64,000 nt of DNA from Welwitschia mirabilis. Its lineage: Eukaryota; Gnetophyta; Gnetopsida; Welwitschiales. A program made the translations under genes and the position numbers. Position 1 is the first letter of the stretch. Each line of letters opens with the position of its first letter. The stretch is taken from positions 158,035,816 to 158,099,815 of the forward strand of contig JBOZIK010000001.1 in assembly GCA_051453625.1 (NCBI GenBank). Direction: 5' to 3'. The notes beneath the pieces were generated by a model, which saw only the letters and a program-made list of their open reading frames with translations, searched no databases and was not told the origin of the DNA. Shown one piece after another: positions 24,061-34,447 of this stretch.

Positions 24061-24387
24061 AATTTAATAATTATATAATTAATTAAAAAATAATCTAATA
24101 TGATCAAATCTCACTTTTATAATTAACCTAGTTAAGATTAAAGAGAAAAGAAAAATAAACTAAGAGAAAACAATATTAGATAAGAATTAATTAAATGTTT
24201 CTATTGCAACCAATATAGTTGGAAAAATGAAGAATTCATACATAAAACTTATCAAATTTTATTTGATAATAAAGATAAATCTTAACTATAGTAGAATAAG
24301 AGAAAGATGAGAAACCTGAAAAAGGATAACTAGATATTCCAAAAGATTCTCTAAAGAAATAGCAATTCGAGGACAAACATACATCTT

Positions 24388-24398
24388 AAAGGGGGGTA
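24388..24398 (+). other. Polypurine tract of the second gypsy element
   Basis: aaaggggggta follows attcgaggacaaacat, the usual sequence before the tract in chromovirus-like elements. Confidence 0.75.
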
Positions 24399-24399
24399 G

Positions 24400-24770
24400 T
24401 CTATCATGATTCCTTGACCTTCCTAAGGTAAATAACACTTCATGTATATGTTTAATAAAATATTTATTAAGATTATTAAGTATAATTTCTCTACTTAAGT
24501 CATATAATTCTTGTATAATAGATTGTAATGGATATGAAATACTGCCTCTATATGAAATGACATGATAACGATCTACCATTGTTAAAAACATGGTAAAGGA
24601 AGCATGTAGGGAAAGCATGAGATGTGCATAAGTATACTAATCCTATAGTATCCCCACAAAATATACCTTGAAAGTAGTAAGACTTAGTCATTCCACTCTA
24701 TAAATCCTGGTGTTTAACATGGAAAAGTTTTATATTTCTTTTATTATCAATAAAAGCATTATAACTACTT
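24400..24770 (+). repeat. 3' LTR of the second gypsy element
   Basis: It begins near TCTATCATGATTCC after the polypurine tract. A tataaatcc box (about 24701) and an aataaaag signal (24749) give it promoter-like and polyadenylation-like features. The right edge is approximate, since no second copy was found. Confidence 0.55.
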
Positions 24771-26700
24771 CTTTTATTTCATATTTTTTAATTACAAGTT
24801 CTTTAGAAACGTTTTAGATATTAATTATTTTACTTTTTAATTAATAAATTTTATTTAAAATAATTACAAATTATTATAATAATGATTCTAGATGCAGAAG
24901 AAAGAAAGGGAAAAAACTATAAAACTTATTTTATAACTAGTGGATCTCATGACATAGAAGAAGAAAAATAGGAGGTGGAATAGGATATCCACTGAGGTGG
25001 TAGATCATTAACATCTAAAAGATCATCATCATGAGTGAGGTTAAATTGTGAACTCAATCAGAAGAAGCTAGAGAAAAAGGAGATTATGAAATCACTCAAT
25101 ATAATGGCATGCTCCCTTAAATATTTTAAATCTTTTAGATCATGCAAGGGGATAAATTCCACCTCCTTCTCATCTATGATAGGAAGAGTTATTAAATCCT
25201 ATAATATAAGAATTAAAAAATAGTCACTCTTGTTAAATTAAAAAAAAAAAGCAAAAAATAAAATAATGTCCACAATAAAATAATAAAGAATTAGACACAC
25301 CTTGAGAGTTTGAATATGACGATGAAAGCTAAGGGCAAATCCTTCTCAATTACCATGAAAGGAATTGACTATATCACTTCCTTATTATTGTGATGATATG
25401 AGGATTTCTAAGAACTCAAAGTAGTGTCTTTATTCATCTATACACTATATAAAAATAAACTCCTAATTAATTCCAAATTATCATTAAAAAAAAGGAGGCT
25501 AAAATCCCTACCTTATATAAAATAGAGAAAGTACCCTTAGAAGAACCTTTAGGATATTATAAACACAAATTTTCCTCCTCCATTTTACTAGAAGTGTGAA
25601 TTAAATAAGGGTTGATAAGATACATTTTTTGGAGGTATTAAAATAAGGGATTGAATGAATAAAAATAAAATAAGTATAAATTTTAGACCCAATGCTTGTA
25701 AAGTATAGTTCTAAAAGCATGTATCCATAAAAACACTTCTCCCTATATCCATAACTTTTAAGATAAATAAATTGGATAAATGTAGAATATTAAATAGTAG
25801 ATTCCTAATCACATAAATATCCCTAACAATACAAGAGGTCAAATATATTTCATAATAGGGGATTGTTCTAGAATAATCATAAAGGAAAGTATAACAAACA
25901 ACAATTATCCACAAGTAGCATAATAGGAAGTTATAAAATTAGTAGTAGCTACATCATATCTATGGGTATCTATTTTCCTTATTAAAAAAAATTCATCTAA
26001 TTGATTAATTAATAAATCCCTAAAAACAAAGTTTGAGTGAGTCACCTTAAAAAGAACACTACTTCCCTCACTTAAACCAAAGGTTAAATGGATACTCTTC
26101 TTTGAGATAAATATAGAATTATGTATAGGATGCAAAATGGTATTATTTCGAATATTAAAGTAAGCATAAAGGGAATATAAGATATATAAGATGATAGAAT
26201 GTTGAAGGTTGAAAAAAGAAAAATCATACAGATTAATTAGATTCAAAAAAAACACCTAAGAAAAACCTCATTTTGAAGACCTTTTTTGAATCTCTAATTA
26301 TACAAAATGAACATTGGTGGAATTCTAAAAAAGATGAGAAAAAAGATACTAGGTCATATCTTAAATATTGAAGAAAAAAATTGATAAAGATAAGCTAAAA
26401 TGTAATGAAAAAAGTTATGCCCTAATGTCACCTATAAGAAAGAAACCCATTAAGAAAAGGCCCACCAAACATAATGTAAAAATATTTAAGATAAAAAAGA
26501 AAAGAAATAAAATACAAAAATATTTGGATTAAAAAGGAGGTTAAACTACTCCATGTATGAATGCAAAATAGTAAAAACAAATGAGAATGCCAATGCCTAT
26601 TTATAATGAAAGATCTACGTTTAAACTGGCCCTTTAACTTAGGTAAGAAACTTAACCATAGTCTAATTAACCTAAGATAAAGAGATTGTGCTAGCTGTAG
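24771..26700. other. Unassigned AT-rich region with a coding-like block on the minus strand
   Basis: No known family is recognised. On the minus strand 25905-26255 is open for 116 codons and reads smoothly (LTFGLSEGSSVLFKVTHSNF, then LLINQLDEFFLIRK). A similar broken frame continues to about 25000 with stops at Gln-like positions (for example LKDLKYLREHAIILSDFI). This suggests a decayed minus-strand element or gene, but I cannot name it. Confidence 0.4.
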
Positions 26701-26710
26701 TTAAGCAAAC

Positions 26711-27132
26711 TCGATGTCACACTTGAATGGCTCCACCTCCAACATCACAGTTACTCAAGAAAACTTGACATCACTAATGGATCACATCTCCAATATTGTA
26801 GTTACTCAAGAAAACTAGATGTCATAGTTGATATGCTTCACCTATGACATTACACTTAATCCCCTTGATGTTTGATGTTACAGTTAGAATCCAACATTAC
26901 ATTTAGCTGATAAAGACCCAACATTACATTTGGCCAATCAATGTTTGATGTTACACTTGGTCAACAAAGTTTGACATTACAATTGGATTTTTGACATCAT
27001 ACTTGGCCAATTAACTTCTAACATCGTATTTGATCATCAAAGTTTGACATCATAGTTAGAGGCTAATATTACACTTAATCATAGAAATCTAACATTACAC
27101 ATATCTATCCACAAGTTTGATTTCATAGTGGC
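26711..27132. repeat. Degenerate minisatellite built on a GACATCACACTT-like motif
   Basis: About 17 copies of a motif that varies as gatgtcacactt, gacatcatactt, aacattacattt and gatgttacactt recur every ~20-29 bases. Most variants differ only by C/T or G/A, as if derived from one GACGTCAC-containing unit. Confidence 0.7.
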
Positions 27133-27599
27133 TTACCTCTGTAGCAGGTACAATGGTTATGATAGTTACATAAGTTAGTAAACTATTCTAGTATTTAGAA
27201 AATGTCATTAAAATATCAGAATAAATTTTTAAAAAAGAACACTTATAGTTCCACATTTGTTCAGAGACCAAATGCTTAAAGAGAAGGGAGAGAATAAGAA
27301 AATATTCTTAACAACTAAAAAATAAATTATAAAATTAGTAACTTAGATATAAATTTTTTCTATAATAATCAAATGAAAAAGTAAAGTTCATATATTCTAG
27401 AAGTTTTATAGCAATTTAGCATAGTATTTAAAAAATAATAAATATATCACTCAATAAAAAAATAGAAGACATCATCAATTTGATCCTTAGAGCATAACTA
27501 GTAATAAGAGCCCCATATAAATTTTAAATAATAGAACTTAGAAAGCTCAAACTATAATTGAAATAACTATGATCTCAAACTACAATCGGAACAACTAAT
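27133..27599. other. AT-rich stretch before the third gypsy element
   Basis: Probably decayed gag/protease linker sequence of the next element, but nothing specific can be read. Confidence 0.3.
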
Positions 27600-28380
27600 A
27601 CTAAAATCAAAAATTCATCCAATTCTATCTCCTTGGAGCACCACTATCATATTTGTCAATAAGAAAGATGGAACCTTAGGATTGCACATAGAATACTAGT
27701 AACTGAATAAAATCACCATAAAAAATAAATGTCCCTACTAAGATTTAATGATCTATTGAATTAATTACAAGGAATATAATTCTTATCAAAAGTTAATTTA
27801 AGATTAGGATACTATCAAATATGAATAAGAAAAGAAGATGTCCATAAAACATCATTCCAAACTAGTTTTAAGTACTATGAATTCATAATAATGTCATTCA
27901 AACTCGTAAGTGCACTAGTGATTTATGAGTTTGATGAATGATTTTTTTCATTCATACTTTAATAAATTTATAGTAGTATTTTTGGATAACATTCTGATCT
28001 ATTCAAAAATAGAGAGACACATGCAAACTACCTCAATAAAGTACTACAAATATTATAGGATCATAATTTCAAAGCCAAATTAAACAAATACAGCTTCTTC
28101 AACATAGAGGTAAACTACTTGGAATACATTATCTCTAAATGAGAGATTGCAATAGATCATATAAATATTCAAGTAGTTTGAGAATGATTAAGTTAAAAAA
28201 TGTAATGAAAGTCTAAAGTTTCTTAGGATTAGTAGGATTTTACTAAAGATTCATTTTAGAATTCACACAATTTGTAGTTATACTTATAAACTAATAAAAA
28301 TCTATGATAATCTTTAAATTTACTCCAAAATTCAAATAAGGCTTTCTAACAATAAAGCTTTTGTTAATATCAGCATCCAT
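27600..28380 (+). pseudogene. Gypsy reverse transcriptase, broken
   Basis: Readable boxes are RFNDLLN.LQG (27750-27775), KVNLRLGYYQI (about 27795-27825) and TSFQTSFKYYEF. The catalytic box is VFLDNILIYS, with the second Asp of FxDD changed to Asn (AAC at 27988-27990). The thumb has a VNYLEYIISK piece (28110-28140) and a FLGL.GFY piece near 28220-28245. Confidence 0.83.
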
Positions 28381-28800
28381 TTTGAAGGTTACAAATATGA
28401 AGAAAACATTCATGATTATCACATATACCTCAACTCAATGAGAAGGTACAATATTCAATCAAGAAGGTAAAGTAATGGCATACAAATCCAAAAAACTAAG
28501 TCAACATGAAATGAATTGTCTAGTTAATGGTATAGAACTATTATCTATAATGCATACTCTAAAAGCTTAGAGACATTGCTTACTTAAGGGAAAATTCCTA
28601 TTAAAGAGTTTGGAGTACTTCCAGAAGTAACCACTATTGAAGATGAGATAAAGAAGGTGGGAAGAACTACTAGTAGAACATAACTTTAACCTCTAATATA
28701 TACCATGAAAATAAAACAAAGTATCAGAGGCTTTAAGCTATATGTGGTATATTCTTATCACCATAGTGATCTATGATCTTTAAATACTTAAAGAAAAATT
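28381..28800 (+). pseudogene. Gypsy RNase H, broken
   Basis: Contains a YKSKKLSQHEMN-like segment (28480-28515) and an ELLSIMHTLKA.RHCLL-like segment (about 28540-28590), both typical of RNase H, with stops and shifts between. Confidence 0.65.
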
Positions 28801-28849
28801 TGTCTAATAACCCCTACTTTGAAAAGATAGTTTACTTATTATAGAAAGG

Positions 28850-29880
28850 TTAAAGTATAGATGCTTTTACAATAACATGAGATGGTTGTGTATTTCTTAA
28901 GGTGAATGAAGAAAGAAACTGATGTCCAAAACTCATGAAGTATCCTATGTAGGACACTGAGGAATTGTGTAAAATTATCACATGTTAAAGAAATATTACT
29001 TTTGACCAATAATGAAAGTAAATTTGAAAGAATATATTAAAAACTACTTAATCTATCAATAATTAAAAATCAAGAAGGATGACTAGTGTAACTCTTTTAA
29101 TCCCTTGGAATTCCTAAATTGAAGTCAAAAGAAATCAAATGGACTTCATTACATGTTTACTAGTTACCAAAAGACATCATGACTCTATTTTTACTTGTGT
29201 TAATAAGTCAATCAAAATGGCCCATTTTGATAATATTAAAAAAAAAAACATTGCAAAAGGTTTAGCCTTACATTTCATAGAGGATATCTTAAGATTACAT
29301 GAAGTGCCATAACTCATTTTCTCTGATTGATATCCTAAGTTCTTATTAGAATTATGGTAAAGTTTCTTCCATCATCTTGGAACTAAACATCATCTTAGTA
29401 CTACTTATCATCCTAAAACTAATGGACAAACTAAAGAATTAATTGAGTTCTAAAAGATCTATTATCATGTTATGTCATAGGAACACCTAAAAACTAGAAG
29501 AGCTATCTACATCTAGCATAAGTCTCATACAACTAAACTTTCTAGATAACCATAGAATACTCACCATTTGAATCCATGTATGGAAGAAATTATTCCACCT
29601 TAATATCATATAAAGACTAATAAAAAGAATAAATTTCAAAGTAAAATCAATGAAAGAGATTATAAATTACATCAAGACACAGTTGTAGGTAGCTCAAGAT
29701 AGATATAATATTTTTTATAATCAAAAGTATTCAAATAGAGCCCTCCAAGTTGGAGACTGAGTTATCTTACTAGTTAAACTAAAAAGAAGTTTTATGAAGA
29801 TTGGAAGTTACTAGAAGATACTTCCTCAATACTATGGTCTATTTAGCAGTCTAAAAAGAATTANNNNNNNNNNGAAACAA
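28850..29880 (+). pseudogene. Gypsy integrase, broken
   Basis: Zinc-finger start SHEVSYVGHWGIV (about 28930-28970). The core has MDFITCLLVTKRHHDSIF (29140-29195) and an FSD.YPKFLLELW segment (about 29320-29355). HHLSTTYHPKTNGQTKELIEF (29380-29445), split by a frame change, holds the Glu region. The 10-N gap falls near the end of the protein. Confidence 0.82.
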
Positions 29881-30095
29881 AATTTGCTATGATAAAATTT
29901 GACTTTGGAATACAACCTAAGGAAATTCTAGACTCTTGTACTAATAAAATCTGAAATAAAATCCTTAGTAAAGTACTAATCAAATGGACCTATTGTAGCT
30001 AAAATACATGAGAAAATAAAAAAAATCATGATATAGACATTTCCTTAGTTATTTAATTGAAAAAGGAGCTCATTATACATTACATGTTTATTTTT

Positions 30096-30335
30096 ATGTA
30101 TTTATAAATTGACCTATATGTTAAACAAATTCTTCTAGAAATGGTAACAAATAAAGATGAGGAACAACCTATAGATGAAGGCATAAATAGTCCATCCACT
30201 AAAGGTTCTTAGCTCATGTATTTATAAATTGACCTATATGTTAAACAACTTCTTGTAGAAATGGTAATAAAGAAAGATGAGAAACAACCTATAGATGTAG
30301 GCATAAATAGTCCATCACTAAAGGCTCTCAGCTCA
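30096..30335 (+). repeat. Direct tandem duplication of 120 bp
   Basis: 30096-30215 and 30216-30335 are about 92 percent identical (nine differences, one a single-base deletion). They lie just upstream of the polypurine tract of the third gypsy element. This is much closer than most repeats in the window, so the duplication is relatively recent. Confidence 0.92.
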
Positions 30336-30350
30336 AGTAGAAGCCAAGAA

Positions 30351-30365
30351 ATTAAGGGACGGGAA
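30351..30365 (+). other. Polypurine tract of the third gypsy element
   Basis: attaagggacgggaa precedes TGTAATGTTC, the LTR start. Confidence 0.65.
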
Positions 30366-30760
30366 TGTAATGTTCTAAAATCGCTTTGTTATTTTTTGAG
30401 ATGGATTTAAATGTCATCAATAAAAACTGTTATATAACAAAAGGATGTGGCCCTTAAATTGTAGCATTGTATCCTTTCATATTAAGCCTTAATCCCATGG
30501 CATTAGGTAGGGGTGGATGTAACTGATGACAACCTTGATTAATCCTCAAGTACCCTAGGAGGTGGGTTAAGGTTGTAGTCCATGTCATTACCTTTGATCA
30601 CTAGTTTAGGGCCAGAATAAGACATGGAGATAATATCATTATTACAAGTTATTGCTATATCAATAAAGAGATGCTTTAATTTCTATCTAAATAATTTCTA
30701 TTAAATTCCTTATTCTGTAGTCACTAAATGTTCTTTATTTCATCCAAAGTTTAACATTAA
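30366..30760 (+). repeat. 3' LTR of the third gypsy element (right edge uncertain)
   Basis: It begins TGTAATGTTCTAAAATCGC after the polypurine tract. The end is a guess from the usual LTR size, as there is no second copy. Confidence 0.45.
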
Positions 30761-31950
30761 TTCTATAATTTAAAACATTATGAAATCTTAATAATAAAAT
30801 ATGTGTATTACAAGCTTTTTATATTAAAGTGTTATTCTAATTATGCTTAGTAATGATTATGAAATGCATATATGATTGATCTATAAATAGGCTATTTATT
30901 CTTTTAAAGTAATCATTCTATATTGAATGATAAGTTGATATATGAGGGTGGAGATTTCTGTGACATTCTTCGAAGTTGAAGGTTTGAAATCTAATTATTT
31001 GAGACATAAAATATTAGATTTTATAATCATAACTTCATAATAATATTATTTCAACATTGGTAACATTTACCATTAATATGAAATCAATATTTTATGTTGA
31101 ATTATTTTCTTAATGATTTTAATTTTTTATTGATGTTTGCATTCATCATTCTACACATCATGTTCTTTATTAGTAATATATTTGATATTTGACAAATACT
31201 CTTATTCTTTAATTTTATTATATCTTAGCAATTAAAATGAAATGCAAATATCATTTAATGAATACAATCCTTTGAGAAGAAGTAAAATCATAGTTTATTA
31301 TAGCATTCTAATAAATTGTAAATTTGATCCACAGTTTTATGTATGTATTAGATGAATTCAATGTCATACTTATAACATATATTTAAGATTAATTTAATGT
31401 GCTCTTGTTATAATATATTCTATGATAATTAAAATATCATTCATAAATACAATGATTTACATGATTTTATATTTTTAACATTTGGCAAATTAAGTTATAT
31501 CAATATTTTAATATTCATACATCTTAAATCTCTTATTCACTAAGCTATTCCTTAGCTTCATGTATCATATGTGTTATGCCTACTTTAGATCATATAATAA
31601 CTTTTTAAGTTTATACATGTTTTTTTAATTATTCTTTCACCTTAAGAACAAATCAAAAAGGTGAAAGCTCTACTGCTTTTGTTGATAAAAATACTTTGAT
31701 TTGGATAATTAAATACTCAAATGCTCTATTGCTTTTTCATTAGTAAAATAACTTTTATATAGTTAATTCAATAATTTAAGTAAATTCTTTTACAATCAAT
31801 TTAACCTTGAAATGATGAAGTAGTTTACTTTCTTTATACTTATTTTGAAATACTACAATCATAGTATAGTAAACAAATTAAAAGAAAAGCTTGTTATGAT
31901 AATTTTTCGCAATAACTAAATTAATTTTGATTGATCACAATTTCTATCTA
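30761..31950. other. AT-rich stretch, nothing recognised
   Basis: No coding frame, repeat or element signature is visible on either strand. Confidence 0.5.
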
Positions 31951-31951
31951 A

Positions 31952-31970
31952 GGCCCTCCTTCTAGTGCCA
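31952..31970 (-). other. Possible primer-binding site of a minus-strand gypsy (Tat-like) element
   Basis: On the minus strand this reads TGGCACTAGAAGGAGGGCC, close to a TGGCGCTAGAAGGAGGGC site I remember from plant gypsy elements. The sequence next to it (31974 on) would be the LTR end: minus-strand ...CGTAACA. No matching second LTR or coding body is visible. Confidence 0.4.
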
Positions 31971-31973
31971 AAC

Positions 31974-32560
31974 TGTTACGATAAATTTCTTTGCAACGTT
32001 GTATCGATTTTGATTTTCTGATTTTGTTCAATGATGTTCGAATTCTATCTAACCGTTAACAATAATTTTTTTTCAGAATGTGAGGTTTGTTAAAATTCTA
32101 AATCTCGTCTAACAATGTTATTCTATTAAATCAAAAACAGAAAAGATATTTGAAATCTAAAGCTTTTATGATCAAACTTTTCTAATTAGATAAAAGATTT
32201 TATAAATGAAATGTTACCAATGCTATGCTAATTTTACCACTAAAATCAGATTACTTTATTAAACACTTATAAATATCTTCCTAGCACTGTACTTTTTCCC
32301 TTTTTTTTGAACATTTTCCTTAAAAAAAAGAAAATAAATCCCTATAGAAGTTTCAAGGAAAATGATTTATTAATTAAAAAGAAAGATAACGCTCTTACGT
32401 ATTTGACTAAAGTAAAAATTATTTATTTATTTTTTGAACAGTAAAAAACTATATAAATTTTTTTAGAAAATGTAAACAGCGATTTGATAAATACAGTTTT
32501 TCCAATTTTGAAAAGATATAAAGTTGCCTTTTAGAGAAAATATCTAAAACTTGGAATTCT
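31974..32560 (-). repeat. Possible LTR, no partner copy
   Basis: Non-coding sequence directly outside the primer-like site. The call rests only on that site and on the TG/CA-type edge. The upper limit is arbitrary. Confidence 0.3.
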
Positions 32561-33235
32561 AATAAGACTTGAGGCGTTCTGGTTCCAGTGTATTTGTCGT
32601 TCCTTACTATATCTGCTATTTTGTCGTAGCTTTGCTGTATTCTTTGGTATCTGTCTTCGATACCATTTTCTTCTTCTGCTCTGTTATTGGCTCCCTTTAC
32701 TCAGTTCTGTTTCTTCTGCATTCTCTTTGTCCTTCTGCCCTTGATCTTAGTGTTTTCCTTTCTCTATCTACTCTTCATTCCTTCCCTTTTTTATCTGTGC
32801 TTGTGGTGTGCTTCGTCCGTTTCCTGATACTATTCTGTGCTTTTTGGGATTTGTTCATGTCTGATGATCCTCTCCTTTTCGTTGCCTCCCATCCCTGATT
32901 TCTTCTGTGTGTTGCCTCCCGTTCTGCGCATATGCGCCTTTCTCTTTTAACGCTGCTCCTCCCTCCTCCTGGTGGTTACCTGCCTGTGATGCTGGTGCTG
33001 ATCCTTTGTCGTTGTTCCTGTGATGGCCCTCTACCAGTCGCTACCCCTTTTGTTCTAGCATTCTCTCTACTGTTGTTTGCTGATCTCTGTCTCTTGTTGT
33101 GCGTTTGCCTTCTGTATTTTTTTTTAACGATGCTCTCCCTATCCATCCCTCCTTGTTTCTGTTGTCGGTCGTCTTTTATGTGGGTGTCCCTTTTCTTTTT
33201 TTAGCGCTGTTCTTCCTTCTTTCTGATGTTATCAA
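32560..33235. other. GC-richer, pyrimidine-rich block with CpG retained
   Basis: The plus strand is CT-rich and keeps many CG dinucleotides, unlike its surroundings. A short motif recurs: ttttaacgctgctcctccc (32946), ttttaacgatgctctccc (33122) and tttttagcgctgttcttcc (33197). It includes the palindrome gcgcatatgcgc. Two hydrophobic open frames here (32569-32898 and 32932-33204) look like products of base composition. It could be a promoter, a 5' UTR or part of an LTR. Confidence 0.4.
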
Positions 33236-33547
33236 GAGTTTAAAAAAATCTCAGAAGTCTGGAGAAATCAGCAAAATGATTACGGTTACCGTTAAGTGCT
33301 TCATTCAAATTTGTGTGCCTTGGAAGACTGAGTAGAAGCGGAATGCCAAAATGAGCAGAATGTTATCATTAGATTTTCCTATTTTTATTAGTAATATGAA
33401 AGATTTGGTCTTTTATGTAAACATGTTCGAAAGGTTCAGTTCATCCTCTGAATGCAGCACCTTGTTGCCTTCTATTTCGATCAATTCTTTTTCACTGTTG
33501 TAGTACTAAGCATTTTCCACTGCTTTATGTTCGGCATGATAGTGCAG

Positions 33548-33789
33548 GTGAAGGCGAAGGCGGCGTCATCGCTACTTTCACCAGATTCATTCTACTGGGC
33601 TACCATTTGTAAATATGAGGGTGGTGCCCTCAAATTCTTGGGTGACAACATCTGTTAGAGTAGCTTCTTGGACGCATCTGATGCCAAACAGGTTGCAGAG
33701 TAATATATTTGGATTGCGACTTCCCTGGAGGTTCAGAATCAGGTCTTCAACTGTGTAAACAGAGATGTTTCCAAATGGAAACAGTTTTG
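33548..33789 (+). pseudogene. Exon-like block, unrecognised protein
   Basis: A splice-acceptor-like gtgcag ends at 33547. The frame then reads VKAKAASSLLSPDSFYWATI, continues to FLGDNIC, has a TAG (33656-33658), and goes on with SSFLDASDAKQVAE, a second stop, then ATSLEVQNQVFNCVNRDVSK and WKQF. The wording is that of a soluble globular protein with balanced composition, not a retroelement. I cannot identify it. Two stops mean it is broken or that the exon ends earlier. Confidence 0.45.
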
Positions 33790-33851
33790 AAAAGTCATTA
33801 TCGAGAAGTATTTTAGATGAAGTTACAGAGGAGGGTTGTGGATAGAACTTC

Positions 33852-34160
33852 TTAACAAGAATTGATGGGAAGGGAAATACGGCAGTAGCAAGAAAGCGAG
33901 AACAGAGTGGAAGAATCGACGGAGCCGTGACGAAGATTTGAACAAAAATAGGTGTCCGCTACAAATTTCTTGAGAGATTCATAGCACTTGAGTGAAGGAC
34001 TCTTCTTGCACAATCCAACGCACTCCATAAGCATCACCTGCCCTCCGCAAGTATCCACTAGACTGCGCTGGCCCGCAACCTATCTGCCATGAGCCTGTGC
34101 AAGAAAACTGCAGAGAATTAAACACAAAACTATTATCAAAAACTAACAGAATCTCGCCAT
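33852..34160 (-). pseudogene. Small cysteine-rich secreted-protein-like gene, two internal stops
   Basis: From an ATG at 34158-34160 (minus) one frame of 102 codons runs to TAA at 33852-33854, broken only by TAG at codon 6 and at about codon 27. The N-terminus is a typical signal peptide (a FLIIVLCLILCSFLAQA core). The mature part has eight Cys, including a CVGLC (C-x3-C) and a CYC (C-x-C). That combination is the core of cysteine-stabilised alpha-beta (defensin-like) plant peptides, although the overall spacing is not a clean match to a known subgroup. A TATA-like tactatagac lies on the minus strand ~80 bases upstream (near 34240). It is head-to-head with the plus-strand frame at 34559. It is probably a pseudogene. 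The family call is an inference. Confidence 0.5.
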
Positions 34161-34447
34161 CTTCTCTACATTCCTGCGAAAGGAATTGAGGACAGTGGAG
34201 GAGAAAGGATGGTGATGTTATTTGTAACAGTAGTGTCTATAGTACTTTGCACGAACTTTTTTTTTGGGATCAGAAAAGTATTGGGAGTGGCATTAGAACT
34301 ATTTGGTGGTCATGATGGCATATCCGCTATTTGGTTGGTGGGTTGATTGGTAGAAAGAAGTGAGAGGGACAGTTTTGGAATTTCATTAATCATAATGATT
34401 GGATTGAAAATATTTTTAGGTTTCTTTGTGGTTCTCCGAAGGCTTAT

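Larger units (their letters stand above)
19866..24770 (+). mobile_element. Second Ty3/gypsy retrotransposon, decayed, 5' LTR not recognised
   Basis: Plus-strand order: gag (ATG at 19866), protease, RT, RNase H, integrase, polypurine tract, 3' LTR. The RT, RNase H and integrase wording is that of plant chromovirus-like gypsy elements, and the integrase end HPVFHISLLKAYYS is classic. No primer site or 5' LTR is visible next to the 91-bp array, so the left end is lost or diverged. Confidence 0.83.
27600..30760 (+). mobile_element. Third Ty3/gypsy retrotransposon, 3' part only
   Basis: RT, RNase H, integrase, polypurine tract and the start of a 3' LTR in plus-strand order. Gag, protease and a 5' LTR are not recognised. 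It differs from the second element throughout, so it is an independent insertion. A 10-N gap interrupts it at 29864-29873. Confidence 0.8.

Noticed and set aside
24286-24618. 110-codon minus-strand frame
   Set aside because: Antisense to the polypurine tract and 3' LTR of the second gypsy element; no recognisable features.
32569-33204. Two very hydrophobic open frames (109 and 90 codons) on the plus strand
   Set aside because: The Leu/Phe/Ser-rich wording follows from a CT-rich base composition; the second frame overlaps another frame equally open.
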